Shown: piece after piece, positions 17,008 through 26,077 of the stretch
How positions within the stretch are numbered: position 1 is the first letter of the stretch
Layout: every line of letters starts with the position of its first letter
Assembly: GCF_000235405.2 (NCBI RefSeq)
Contig: NC_017095.1
Coordinates: forward strand, 1,761,501-1,825,500
DNA from: Fervidobacterium pennivorans DSM 9078
Lineage (GTDB): Bacteria; Thermotogota; Thermotogae; Thermotogales; Fervidobacteriaceae
Direction of reading: 5' to 3'
Length of the DNA: 64,000 bases
Made by a program: the position numbers and the translations under genes
The notes under the pieces: generated by a model
Database searches by the model: none
Seen by the model: the letters and a program-made list of their open reading frames with translations, nothing else
Told to the model about the DNA's origin: nothing

Positions 17008-19158
17008 ATGCAGATGAGAATGTACAGAGCGCTTGTGGTGATGGGAATGTTATTAGCTATCGTGGGATTTTCCAATTTGAACTTCAATATTACACATCTT
17101 GAAAGACTATCTGAGTGGTTCGCTCTTGATGGTGAGATGGTCAAGGGATACTGGGTTTACGCAGAAAACAAAGGTAATGCATTTATACCCGTTAGTGCAC
17201 TAAACGAGGGAGATTTTTGTGTTGATGATGTGGCAAGAGTGGTATTGCTTTATTCCGAGGCGTATGAATTAACGAAAGATAGTAAATATCTGAATTTAGC
17301 TTTAGATGCAGCGAAGTTCGTTGTAAAGATGCAAGCAAGTGATGGAGAGTTTTACAACTTTGCATACAAAGATGGCACAATCAATAAGTACGGTATCACG
17401 AGTCAGAAATCCGCAGGTTGGTGGGCTCTGAGAGCGTTTTGGGGGTTGTCAAAGCTTGCAAAATTCACCGATGATAGTAAGATCCATGAAGCAGTCAAGA
17501 AAACGTACAACGCACTCAAAAGAAAACCACCAACTTCAGCTGATCAATTAGCACTTTACATCCTTGGGCTTTGCAATTATTACGAAGTTTACCAATCATC
17601 AGAAGTTCTCAAAGAGATAAATAAATACGCCACAGATTTACTGGATTATGAAATAAAAAACTTCGATAGTTTGAAAGGCTTTTTTACCGTTTACAAAGAC
17701 AGATTGTTATGGAACGGATGGGGAAACCATTACATAGAAGCACTGCTACGTGCTTACAAAATCACAGGTAACGAGAAATTTCTTTCGGTTGCAGAAAAAT
17801 CACTCATTTCACAAGCTTCTATTATGATTTCAACAGGTTTGATCTATTCAATCCAAAATTATTTCAAGTTGTACCCAGAATTAGCTTACGCACTTGAATG
17901 TACGGCAGTTCCTCTTGTTCTGTTGTACGATATCGAGAAAGATGAAAAGTACGCCTTGCTTTCCTCTTTAGCCATTTCTTGGTTGTTTGGCGGAAATAGA
18001 CTTGGTGTTAGAATGTTTGGTGAAAATGGAGAAGGTTACGATGGTATGGAATATATGCATTACAACAGAAATGCCGGTGCGGAATCAACAATTTGCAGTC
18101 TCAGAACGATTCTTCATGGTATGAAATTACCAGAAACTTACCAAACATTAGCAATGAATCCAGAGTTAATTGGTCGTTCTGGTGTAATTGTACTTGAAGC
18201 AGAAGCTTTTGACATTGGCATATCTTCCGCCAAGATGGTAACAGGAGATTACGGTTCAGGTGCGAGCTTACAAATGGACGGAAAAGGGCGAATACGAAAA
18301 CAAAATATTGAAAATGGAACGTATTATATTCTCTTATCTGGTAATTTTTCTAATACAACGATAACTGTATCTTCCAAAACGAGTGTTAAAAAAGACTTAA
18401 CTGGTAAGGGACTCTTTGAAATTGGTATCGTTGAGATAGAAGGTAATTTATCTGTTTCAAATTCAAACAGTTGCAACATCGACCAGATAATATTGATTCC
18501 ACAACAATTGGGAATCTCATTCGATAAGAAAAATCCTAAGACTGTTCTTTACGATATACCATCTCAAACATTGAAGATTAAAAATAGACAAATTTTCACA
18601 TCGAAGAGCAAAGAATTTTCTTTCGAATCAATAGCTAAACTTGAATACTCCGGAACCTTTGGTTTAGTGGATCTGTCTGATTTTTACAACAACGACGGCA
18701 TTGGAACACCTCAAAATCCTGCAAACTTCGATAACTTAGGTGGTGTTGTTGGAGCGTATTTACCACAAAACGAAATCGATGAAGGTATTATATACCTCAA
18801 CAACGTACCATTTTACTTGAAAACAATTGGAATGGATAACATAAGATGTGATGGACAGGTTATAGTTCTTCCGGAAAAACTTTACGTGAAAAAAATATAC
18901 ATCCTTGCTGCCGCCAATCATGGGGATTACAATGTCAAATTCACTATAGATAACTCTGATTATGAACTAAATATACATGACTGGTGTAACTCACCAAAAG
19001 ATATAGTATTTGATTACAGATATATATCTTCAGGGGAGAAGCAATACATAAAATGCGGTATAGATACGTACGTGTTAGAAATTAACGACTTTGTGAGTAA
19101 GATAATCTTACCTCAGCAAATCAATGTACACATCTTTGCATTGACGATTGAAAGATAA
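17008..19158 (+). CDS. Secreted multidomain glycan-active protein (toroid plus CBM35-like)
   Basis: A protein of about 716 residues with a hydrophobic export signal (to about residue 23). Residues ~30-380 form a helical repeat region (DDVARVVLLYSEAYE, GWWALRAFWGLSKLA, WNGWGNHYIEALL) like the alpha/alpha toroid of several glycosidase and lyase families. From about 395, GVIVLEAEAFD begins a CBM35/6-like beta module, and the last ~170 residues (DLSDFYNNDGIGTP..., GDYNVKFTIDNSDYEL) are another beta-sandwich. The catalytic family cannot be named. ATG 17008 is taken because GGGG precedes it by about 7 nt; ATG 17014 or 17020 are alternatives. It presumably handles the polysaccharide whose fragments the importer takes up. 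Confidence 0.85.
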   Translation: MQMRMYRALVVMGMLLAIVGFSNLNFNITHLERLSEWFALDGEMVKGYWVYAENKGNAFIPVSALNEGDFCVDDVARVVLLYSEAYELTKDSKYLNLALDAAKFVVKMQASDGEFYNFAYKDGTINKYGITSQKSAGWWALRAFWGLSKLAKFTDDSKIHEAVKKTYNALKRKPPTSADQLALYILGLCNYYEVYQSSEVLKEINKYATDLLDYEIKNFDSLKGFFTVYKDRLLWNGWGNHYIEALLRAYKITGNEKFLSVAEKSLISQASIMISTGLIYSIQNYFKLYPELAYALECTAVPLVLLYDIEKDEKYALLSSLAISWLFGGNRLGVRMFGENGEGYDGMEYMHYNRNAGAESTICSLRTILHGMKLPETYQTLAMNPELIGRSGVIVLEAEAFDIGISSAKMVTGDYGSGASLQMDGKGRIRKQNIENGTYYILLSGNFSNTTITVSSKTSVKKDLTGKGLFEIGIVEIEGNLSVSNSNSCNIDQIILIPQQLGISFDKKNPKTVLYDIPSQTLKIKNRQIFTSKSKEFSFESIAKLEYSGTFGLVDLSDFYNNDGIGTPQNPANFDNLGGVVGAYLPQNEIDEGIIYLNNVPFYLKTIGMDNIRCDGQVIVLPEKLYVKKIYILAAANHGDYNVKFTIDNSDYELNIHDWCNSPKDIVFDYRYISSGEKQYIKCGIDTYVLEINDFVSKIILPQQINVHIFALTIER

Positions 19159-19176
19159 AATATAGCTACAATTCTT

Positions 19177-19206
19177 AAACCACCGGTTTGTACCGGTGGT
19201 TTTTTA
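19177..19206 (+). terminator. Rho-independent terminator
   Basis: AAACCACCGGT pairs with ACCGGTGGTTT and is followed by a T run, 19 nt after the preceding gene. Confidence 0.92.
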
Positions 19207-19294
19207 CATGAAAAAATTCCAAATGCATTGCACAAAATTCGCGAAATGTGAGAAAATATATTTAGTCTACCATTCTTAAAAAGGGGGTAAGTGT

Positions 19295-21286
19295 ATGAAA
19301 GCGTTAAGAGGTATTTTGATAATTTTCCTTGTTTTGTCCATTTTCTCTTTTGCGGCGTTAAAGATTGATGGTAACAAGGTTGTATTCACATTCAGCTATC
19401 CACAGGCAAGTACAGTGCATTTGGCAGGTACATTTAACAATTGGTCGACAAACGCTAATCCGATGAGAAGAGAAGGCGATTTGTGGATAACAGAACTTGA
19501 ACTTAAACCGGGTACTTACCAGTATAAGTTCGTTATCGATGGTGGTAAAGTTTGGAAAGAAGACCCAGATGCTCCAGGATACACAGATGACGGATTTGGT
19601 GGTAAAAATGGTGTGTTTACTCTTGCACAAAAAGATGGAAAACTTGTTATCGTTGCACCAGCAGCTGAAATAAAAGAAAAAGTTGAAATTAACACAGAAA
19701 GAAAGGAAAACTTTTCCATCGAAGATAATGCATATGTGGTTATAAAATTCTACAAACCAGAAGCTAAATACGTTTTCATAGCGGGGTCTTTCAACAACTG
19801 GAGTATGAGCGATACTGAATGTTACAGCTCTGGCGACGGATGGTGGGAAGCCGTTCTTGAACTTTCAGCGGGTGTTTACCAATACAAATTCGTTGTCGAT
19901 GGTAAAGATTGGGTGGCTGATCCAAACGCTCCAGCCTACGTTGATGATGGTTTTGGTGGTAAGAACGGTATCTTCGAAGTGTGGAAAGAAGATGGAAAAC
20001 TAAGAGTTGGTGCTCCAAAGGTTCAGAAAGAAGAAGAACAAACCAAAGTTGAATTACCTAAGGAAAATATTATCAAGTCAGTTCAATACGAAATCGATGG
20101 AAAATTATCTGATGTTGAAAAATCAACGGCGATGTACAGCGGAACAGTTATAAAACAAGCTTACGTTGCAAGAACATCAACAGCTGCGTACGTGAGCATC
20201 GTACTTGACAAACCAGCAAGAGATTACGTTGGACAAAATGTTCTCTTTGAAGTTTACACCGACGCACCAAAAATGACAGCGTCGAACAGAAAAACATCCG
20301 GTGGTACAATACTCAGTAAACCAGTTGGTTTCAGATTCTCACTCAACATGAGAACATGGCAAACAAGGAAACGTGGTACATTCTTCGCAGCTGCAGGAGA
20401 CGATTCTTGGATACTCCAAGCAAATGTCTTCAAATCAGCAGTTGATGATGTTGTCGAGATTGAAATACCATACGATATACTCGGAATCAAAAGTGGGGAA
20501 AATTTCAACATTTACATCGTATGTTCTGTTGATGGAAAAGATGAAGTACTGCCGCAAGAAGGCATAGCTATAAAGACACCTACGATGCTTTCTGGAAATG
20601 TGATAGCAAAATTCGCCGATAAAATTGGCGATGATTACGGCTTTGGTACGTACGTTTATCCAAAAGATCCAGCTTTTGCGCCTTACAAAGGACTTTGGGA
20701 CATAACAGAAGTTACCGTACTTGAAAATGACGAAGCGTACGTTTTCAGCATCAAATTTGCTGAAATGACCAACCCATGGGCGTCACCAAAAGGCTTTTCA
20801 CACCAACTTGTGAACATTTACCTTGACACAAAGGCTGGTGGAAAGACGTCAACATACAAAGAAGGGGCAAGGGTACAATTCAAAGAACCTTGGGATTACT
20901 TCATAAAGGTTGCAGGATGGCCAGATGATAGAATAGTCTTTGCCACAGCCGATGGTAAAGAAATACCAGAAGCTATAATATACGAAGCCGATCCAGCAGA
21001 TAAAGTGATACATATAATCGTATTCAAGAAATACCTTGAAGTGAAAACTGGTATAAAAGCATACATCTTATCACTTAGCCAAGACGGATATGGTACTGAT
21101 CACATCAGACCTGTTTCAAAAGACCCAACACAATGGACACTCGGTGGATACCCCGTTGATTCAAAAGACTTTGCACCATACGTACTTGATACAATAGTTC
21201 CAGAAGGTCAAAAACAAGAAGACATACTTAAATCATATGTTCCAGGACAATCGTACGCAACATTGATACCAATCGTGGTAAAATGA
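19295..21286 (+). CDS. Secreted twin-CBM48 protein with glucodextranase C-like domain
   Basis: A 663-residue exported protein with a signal peptide to about residue 20. Two glycogen-binding (CBM48/AMPK-beta-like) domains follow, at about 24-120 and 145-240; each has the pattern GTFNNWS or GSFNNWS, then YQYKFV, then DGFGGKNG. After a linker, ~270-430 is a DOMON/CBM9-like segment. The last ~230 residues (IGDDYGFGTYVYP, WDITEVTVL, VNIYLDTKAGG, YGTDHIRPV) match the binding module found at the C-terminus of glucodextranases and some Thermotogae pullulanases. There is no catalytic domain, so it probably binds starch-like or related glucan at the cell surface. ATG follows AAGGGGGT. Confidence 0.88.
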   Translation: MKALRGILIIFLVLSIFSFAALKIDGNKVVFTFSYPQASTVHLAGTFNNWSTNANPMRREGDLWITELELKPGTYQYKFVIDGGKVWKEDPDAPGYTDDGFGGKNGVFTLAQKDGKLVIVAPAAEIKEKVEINTERKENFSIEDNAYVVIKFYKPEAKYVFIAGSFNNWSMSDTECYSSGDGWWEAVLELSAGVYQYKFVVDGKDWVADPNAPAYVDDGFGGKNGIFEVWKEDGKLRVGAPKVQKEEEQTKVELPKENIIKSVQYEIDGKLSDVEKSTAMYSGTVIKQAYVARTSTAAYVSIVLDKPARDYVGQNVLFEVYTDAPKMTASNRKTSGGTILSKPVGFRFSLNMRTWQTRKRGTFFAAAGDDSWILQANVFKSAVDDVVEIEIPYDILGIKSGENFNIYIVCSVDGKDEVLPQEGIAIKTPTMLSGNVIAKFADKIGDDYGFGTYVYPKDPAFAPYKGLWDITEVTVLENDEAYVFSIKFAEMTNPWASPKGFSHQLVNIYLDTKAGGKTSTYKEGARVQFKEPWDYFIKVAGWPDDRIVFATADGKEIPEAIIYEADPADKVIHIIVFKKYLEVKTGIKAYILSLSQDGYGTDHIRPVSKDPTQWTLGGYPVDSKDFAPYVLDTIVPEGQKQEDILKSYVPGQSYATLIPIVVK

Positions 21287-21306
21287 CATAAGCAAACATA
21301 ATTTGA

Positions 21307-21347
21307 AAACCTCGCTGGTGTAAAACCAGCGAGGTTTTTGTTTTTTT
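21307..21347 (+). terminator. Rho-independent terminator
   Basis: AAACCTCGCTGGT pairs with ACCAGCGAGGTTT, followed by TTGTTTTTTT. It ends the secreted-protein unit. Confidence 0.93.
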
Positions 21348-21415
21348 GATGAATTAGAAGAGATAGTGATATAATATTTTCGAGATTTAAACTTCAAAAC
21401 AAAGAGGTGAGAATA

Positions 21416-23017
21416 ATGAAAGAACTGCCGATAGGTGTAATAGATTTCAAAGATTTAATAAATGGAAATTTTACATACGTGGATAAGACAAAGTACATAT
21501 ACGAACTGGTGAAAAGAGCAAAAGGATACTATTTTCTTTCCCGACCAAGGAGATTTGGGAAGAGTTTGACAGTGAGTGTACTTGAGTATTTATTCAAAGG
21601 AGAGAAAAAACTATTCGAAGGCACATGGATATACGACAAATGGAATTGGGAAAGCTTTCCTGTTGTTAGGCTGGATATGAACGAAATAGATACAACTTCA
21701 CCGGAAGATACGTACAATTCTCTTTTCTTAAGATTAAAACGTATAGCCAAAGATTACGATGTTTCATGTGTTGACGGCACTATTTCCGATGTATTCTATT
21801 ATCTTGTGCAGGATATAGGTCGGAAATACAACAAACCCGTTGTCTTACTCATCGATGAATACGAAAAGCCGATATTAGATCATATTTCAGACAAACAAAA
21901 GGCACACGAAATGAGAGAAATACTCAGACAACTGTACACAAAAATCAAAAGTCTTGATCAATATCTTCGCTTTGTCTTTCTCACTGGTATTACCAAATAC
22001 ACCAAGGCTGGTGTGTTCTCCACTTTGAACAACCTTGTTGATATATCTTTCCATGAAGATTTTTCTCAAATGCTTGGATATACACAAGAGGAAATCATTC
22101 AATATTTTCCTGAGTACATTGATATGGCTTGTCAAAAGTTAAATATGAGCAAGGATTACTTACTTGAGCAACTTGAGAAATACTATGGCGGTTTTTCTTT
22201 CGATGGAAAACACTTTGTGTTCAATCCATTTGCGGTACTTTTGTTTTTCTTTCACAAAAGCTTTCTTGTATACTGGAACGATTCAGGAGCACCGAAGTTT
22301 TTACATGATTATCTACGTGCAAGGAAAGTCAAGCTTGAAGATATCCTCAAAAAAGATTTACTCATCTCATATATCGAATTGACAAGTAGAGAAATAGAAG
22401 AGAGCGTTGCTAAATCTTTCCTTGTTCAAGCAGGATATCTGACATTTTACAAGGAAATAGACAGCGGACTGTACGGGTTAAAAATACCAAACATAGACGC
22501 TGGGCAATCATTGTCTCAGATGTTACTTGAATTGAATTACGAATTGGATATAGATGATTTAAACAGAATAGGAGTAAAGATAAAGGATGCTGTGAAAAAA
22601 GAAAACGTTGATGGGTTGATAGGTGGATTAAAAGAGATACTTGGTAAGATGAGCTATCGGTTGAGTGAGAAGATAAAACAAGTAACGAAGAATGAAGAAC
22701 AAGAAGACAAATTAAGGACGATAGAATCGCACTATGAGATGGTGATAAGCGGGATATTATTTGGAAGTGGAGTGTACCATGAGATAGAAAAAGAAGTATC
22801 CGGAGGGATAATAGACATTCTGATAGAAAACAACGGGGTTGCGTATATAATTGAGCTGAAGGTTGACAAAAGTGCAAAAGAAGCGCTTGAACAGATAAAG
22901 GAAAGAAGATATTATGAAGGATTCACAAGCAAGAAATGTTATCTTATAGGTGTGAGTATAGATAGTCGGTTAAAAAACATAAAGGAATGGACCTACGAAG
23001 TTATCGAGGCAAAGTAA
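21416..23017 (+). CDS. AAA-ATPase-like / PD-(D/E)XK nuclease fusion (DUF1703 type)
   Basis: A 533-residue protein of a family common in anaerobes. It starts with LPIGVIDFKDLI and has a P-loop-like RPRRFGKSL at about residues 43-51, a Walker B-like VVLLIDEYEKP near 140-150, and a C-terminal PD-(D/E)XK nuclease-like domain with GIIDILIENN...YIIELKVDKS near 460-485. ATG 21416 follows AAAGAGGTGA; a GTG at 21407 overlaps that site. The function of the family is not established; it is often multicopy and horizontally spread, which has led to suggestions of a defence or mobile role. It sits beside a mobile-element zone. Confidence 0.9.
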   Translation: MKELPIGVIDFKDLINGNFTYVDKTKYIYELVKRAKGYYFLSRPRRFGKSLTVSVLEYLFKGEKKLFEGTWIYDKWNWESFPVVRLDMNEIDTTSPEDTYNSLFLRLKRIAKDYDVSCVDGTISDVFYYLVQDIGRKYNKPVVLLIDEYEKPILDHISDKQKAHEMREILRQLYTKIKSLDQYLRFVFLTGITKYTKAGVFSTLNNLVDISFHEDFSQMLGYTQEEIIQYFPEYIDMACQKLNMSKDYLLEQLEKYYGGFSFDGKHFVFNPFAVLLFFFHKSFLVYWNDSGAPKFLHDYLRARKVKLEDILKKDLLISYIELTSREIEESVAKSFLVQAGYLTFYKEIDSGLYGLKIPNIDAGQSLSQMLLELNYELDIDDLNRIGVKIKDAVKKENVDGLIGGLKEILGKMSYRLSEKIKQVTKNEEQEDKLRTIESHYEMVISGILFGSGVYHEIEKEVSGGIIDILIENNGVAYIIELKVDKSAKEALEQIKERRYYEGFTSKKCYLIGVSIDSRLKNIKEWTYEVIEAK

Positions 23018-23035
23018 AAAGCGAGGTTGATAACG

Positions 23036-23506
23036 ATGGAGAAATTTCCACCTATGCGTAGAAAAGATAGAGAATTACCAGAACAACAAACGTTTGAAAT
23101 ACTCAAATCCGGTGATTATGGTGTCTTAGCAACATTTAACGGCGAATATCCATATGGGATACCAGTAAACTATGCATTTGATGGAGAGTATATCTATATT
23201 CACTGTGCTAAAGAAGGTCATAAGATAGAAAACATAAAAAAATTTTCAAACGTATGCTTTACTATTGTCAAAAGCTACGAAATTTTGCCTGATGAACTAT
23301 CAACTGCATATGAAAGCGTAATTGCCTTTGGAAAAGCTTCAATAGTTGAAAATGAAGACGAAAAGCGCGGAGCACTTGAACTGATAGGAAAGAAATATTC
23401 AAATAACTTAGAGAAAATAAAAGGCGAAATCGCAGATTCAATACAGAGAGTGAGCATTATAAAAATAGAAATCGAACACATATCTGGTAAATCAAGAAAA
23501 AGATAG
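23036..23506 (+). CDS. Pyridoxamine 5'-phosphate oxidase-like flavoprotein
   Basis: A 156-residue split-barrel protein of the PPOX/NimA-like group. It opens with MRRKDRELPEQQTFEIL, followed by YGVLATFN, YPYGIPVNYAF and YIHCAKEGHKIENI, the usual FMN-binding pattern of this group. These proteins bind FMN and reduce diverse compounds, but the substrate is unknown. ATG 23036 follows GAGGTTGATAACG. It starts 18 nt after the DUF1703-type gene and may share its transcript. Confidence 0.9.
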   Translation: MEKFPPMRRKDRELPEQQTFEILKSGDYGVLATFNGEYPYGIPVNYAFDGEYIYIHCAKEGHKIENIKKFSNVCFTIVKSYEILPDELSTAYESVIAFGKASIVENEDEKRGALELIGKKYSNNLEKIKGEIADSIQRVSIIKIEIEHISGKSRKR

Positions 23507-23549
23507 TATATCGCAAAATGCGATATCGCATTTTGCGATATATTTTTTT
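23507..23549 (+). terminator. Perfect palindromic terminator
   Basis: A 36-bp perfect palindrome (23507-23542, centre GATATC) begins just after the flavoprotein stop codon and runs into a T tract. It can act as a terminator; its uninterrupted symmetry also forms a cruciform-capable sequence. Confidence 0.85.
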
Positions 23550-23608
23550 CATTTGTCAGAAATTTCCATCCTGGGTGTCTATATATATGAAAAGGAAAAA
23601 ATCCCAAT

Positions 23609-24931
23609 AGACTGTTCGGTGATATGAAAAAGTAGGGCAAAAAAGTAAAATTCTTGTTCTTCATCAAGATTTGTTTCTGAAAACCTTTGTCGTTTTTCTT
23701 CGTCGGTTTTTGAAATTGGTAATTTTCGTTCTTTGATAGTCAATTTCTAAGCTTTTTTCACTAAAAAATATCTTCACTGTCTCCACATTGCTTTTTTACT
23801 TGGATTTGATTTTTCTTTACTTGTTTGTTTTACTGTAGTGCAAATAGTTCTTGATGGTGTTCAAACAAGTAATTCAGTAACGGTTTTTGTATCTTTGTCC
23901 AGTTTTTTGCTTGATGTTTTATTCTTAGTTCTCTTTTGATATTGTGCATTACCACAAACGCTTTGATGTAATAAAACACATTCGATAATTTTTTGAATCC
24001 TCTTCTAACTTGAGTAAACATTGCAAGAAGACTATTTCTTGATTCAGCTGGTTGATTTTTCTTTGAATCGATGATTTTGTGCTTGATATTGAGTTTTTCG
24101 CAAGCTACAGCATAGGAAGGTAGACCGTCAGAGTAAACAAGTTTAGGTTTACATGGAAAGATTAGTTGCAAAGCTTCAAAAGTATCACGATTAGTGGAAA
24201 CAACAAAGTTAACGATTCTGTACTTACTCACGGCAAAGAAAATGTACAAATTACGTCTTTCATCACCGATTTTGATTTTCTCAAACTTCTCATCGACGTT
24301 GATAATATCAGACAGGATAGGAGAAAATACGATAGCTTTAGAAAGATTGATGATCCACTGATAAATAGTAGATACACTTGGAGAGTAACCTTGAGAAATT
24401 AAAACATTTCTAATTTGTCTGATAGACAAATTAGAATAGAAAAGCTCAAAGGCATGCAAGCAGACAGAAATAGGATACTTAGGCGAAAAACGGATAGAAG
24501 AGAAATACTCAACCAAAGAAAGAGTAAAAAGGTCAACGTTAGTTTTGAAATCACAAGTGCGACAACGGAAACGGACGTAAGAATGACGGACTTTGGAGAT
24601 TTTCATGGGGCGATCACAATGAGGGCAGCGAGGATAAGGGAAATCGAAGCGTTTCTTACGCTGAGCTTTAGGGAAAGAGAAAGTGCGTTTACATTCAGAA
24701 CAGATGAAACTGGTAACTTGAACCAAAGAACCATCGGGAGCACGACGATGATAGTGAGCGTTGATGTAGACTTTAGTTGGATGATCGCAGTAAGGACAGC
24801 GAGGACGATTGGAGAAGTCGGATTTACGTGGCATAGGGTAATCTACTTTCGTGAGGATGGAGGGGGGTGTACCCCTCTTTAAGAATTATACAACGAATTC
24901 GGATGGTTATCATAATTTTATCGAACAGTCT
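23609..24931 (-). mobile_element. Insertion sequence with IS6/IS240-like transposase
   Basis: AGACTGTTCG at 23609 and its inverted copy ending at 24931 (CGAACAGTCT) are the probable ends of a 1.3-kb element around the transposase. A second imperfect copy of the end, GAACAGTCT, follows at 24933. No target duplication is visible, and the flanks are unrelated: a truncated glgP on one side and non-coding DNA on the other. This fits an insertion followed by deletion. About 220 bases inside the left end (23610-23829) hold no gene. The exact right boundary is uncertain by about 10 bp. Confidence 0.65.
23830..24834 (-). CDS. DDE transposase with zinc-ribbon N-terminus
   Basis: A 334-residue transposase. 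Two CxxC pairs at about residues 13-48 (CPYC, CSEC) and another pair of CxxC (CPHC, CRTC) at about 70-95 suggest zinc-ribbon DNA binding. The catalytic triad appears as Asp in INVDEKF, Asp in VYSDGLPSY and Glu in QPAESRNS, the spacing of the IS6/IS240-like DDE core. The frame is intact. Only about 25-30% similar by eye to the one at 28694, so the two are different elements of related families. The start ATG lacks a strong ribosome site. Confidence 0.85.
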   Translation of the reverse strand: MPRKSDFSNRPRCPYCDHPTKVYINAHYHRRAPDGSLVQVTSFICSECKRTFSFPKAQRKKRFDFPYPRCPHCDRPMKISKVRHSYVRFRCRTCDFKTNVDLFTLSLVEYFSSIRFSPKYPISVCLHAFELFYSNLSIRQIRNVLISQGYSPSVSTIYQWIINLSKAIVFSPILSDIINVDEKFEKIKIGDERRNLYIFFAVSKYRIVNFVVSTNRDTFEALQLIFPCKPKLVYSDGLPSYAVACEKLNIKHKIIDSKKNQPAESRNSLLAMFTQVRRGFKKLSNVFYYIKAFVVMHNIKRELRIKHQAKNWTKIQKPLLNYLFEHHQELFALQ

Positions 24932-25552
24932 AGAACAGTCTCTAAATTTCAAATTACCCTTTTCATCTGTATAAGGTTCACTTCTGCCAAAAAATCTAAC
25001 CTTTACCGCTTCTTCCGGCTTTGGAAATTCCCATGGATATCCATTCTTTAGCCAATCATCTGGGAGTTCCTTTTGAAATCCATTTTCGATAGCTTGTTTA
25101 AACAGGCCGTATTGATACCTAATCGTGTATCCGTAAGAAAGGCAACCGAGGGTGGCTAAGGAATCGAGAAAACAGGCGGCAAGTCTTCCAAGTCCACCGT
25201 TACCAAGCGCTGCATCTTCTTCCAAAAGCGCAATTTCATCGAGAGATACGTTGTATTTACTCAAAAGTTCTTTAACTTCATCTTCCGCTTTCAAGTTCAA
25301 GATATTGTTGTACAACAACCTACCTATCAAAAATTCCATCGATAGATAATTGACTATTTTCAGATCTTTCTTTTTGTAGATTATCTCTTCTGTGTTGAGC
25401 CATTTTTCGGCAATCAGGTCTCTAACAGAGTAGGAAAGTGCAAAGAATTTCTGTAGCAACGTGGAATACTCCGTTTTTTCCGCCAAGGAATGATGCATGT
25501 GGTACTTAAATTGCGTCGATAAGTCTAGTTTTTTGCTATTTCTTGCCACCAT
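24932..25552 (-). pseudogene. glgP: Glycogen phosphorylase, N-terminal fragment
   Basis: About 205 residues of the N-terminal part of an alpha-glucan phosphorylase, including the family patterns VNYLSMEFLIGRLL and EDAALGNGGLGRLAACFLDS, then YGYTIRYQYGLF. Full enzymes are around 800 residues or more; here the reading enters the IS at 24931 and ends at 24824 after foreign codons. The missing C-terminal part with the PLP lysine is not found on the other side of the IS, so it was deleted rather than just interrupted. ATG 25552 follows AAAGGGGTG. Function must be lost unless another copy exists. Confidence 0.9.
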
Positions 25553-25558
25553 CCGCAC

Positions 25559-25702
25559 CCCTTTTCTAAAACTTCAGAACCGTTTCCAACAAAAATCCAT
25601 CTTAAAATTTACACTAAATTCGAAAAATGTCAAATACACAAGGAAAAACGAACATACTCTTGAATTCTCAAATTTTAGACGATTAAATGTTGTTTTGTGA
25701 TG
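25559..25702. other. Upstream region of the glgP remnant
   Basis: AT-rich sequence between two gene remnants. I see no ORF, RNA or clear promoter beyond the ribosome site of the glgP fragment. Confidence 0.4.
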
Positions 25703-25893
25703 CTAATGCCTCCTAATCAGTTCATTTACAAATTCACTCCATTCAATATCCTTCGCCGACAACAGTAACGTGAGGTGGTACTTCAAATCGGCTAATTTGT
25801 ATATCAAATGCTCTCTATCTTCTCCCATGGCTGCCAATACAACTTCGATACTTTCTTCACCGAATTTTTTGAATCGTATTATAACAAGAACCT
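25703..25893 (-). pseudogene. HisE-like phosphoribosyl-ATP pyrophosphatase remnant
   Basis: On the minus strand, about 63 codons without a start read ...RFKKFGEESIEVVLAA, then MGEDREHLIYKLADL, then LLLSAKDIEW and end ELIRRH at TAG (25703-25705). This matches the conserved KxGEEaxEvxxAA...DLxYHLxVLL tail of HisE/HisIE, which hydrolyses phosphoribosyl-ATP in histidine synthesis. The frame is closed upstream by TAG, and the N-terminal part is gone. It lies just upstream of the glgP fragment. A MazG-like pyrophosphohydrolase fragment is a less likely alternative. No other his gene is in the window. Confidence 0.65.
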
Positions 25894-26077
25894 TCTACAA
25901 GCCAAAATAATAAATAATCATAAGATTAGAAAATATATTGAGCATTAATTAATTAGATTTCTTTTTTTTTTACAATTACTCGCGATTGTCATCAAAAGAA
26001 GTTGTACTATAATAAAATTAGTCAGAACATCAAACCGGTTTGATGGATATAAATCAATATTACGGGGAGGAAGTATT
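25894..26077 (+). promoter_or_regulatory. Promoter region of the exported-peptide/CPBP pair
   Basis: TTGTCA at 25986-25991 and TATAAT at 26008-26013 are 16 bp apart, followed by a ~60-nt leader with an imperfect AACCGG/TTTGATGG segment and GGGGAGG before ATG 26078. The rest of the stretch is AT-rich and shows nothing else. Confidence 0.65.

Noticed and set aside
23550-23608. A leftover IS481-like end near the CATCCTGG at 23567-23575
   Set aside because: It shares only a short CCATCCTGG word with the IS481-like region at 28583, too little to call a remnant.
24166-24882. Plus-strand ORFs opposite the transposase at 23830-24834
   Set aside because: The charged, low-complexity products are typical antisense shadows; the minus-strand frame has catalytic motifs.
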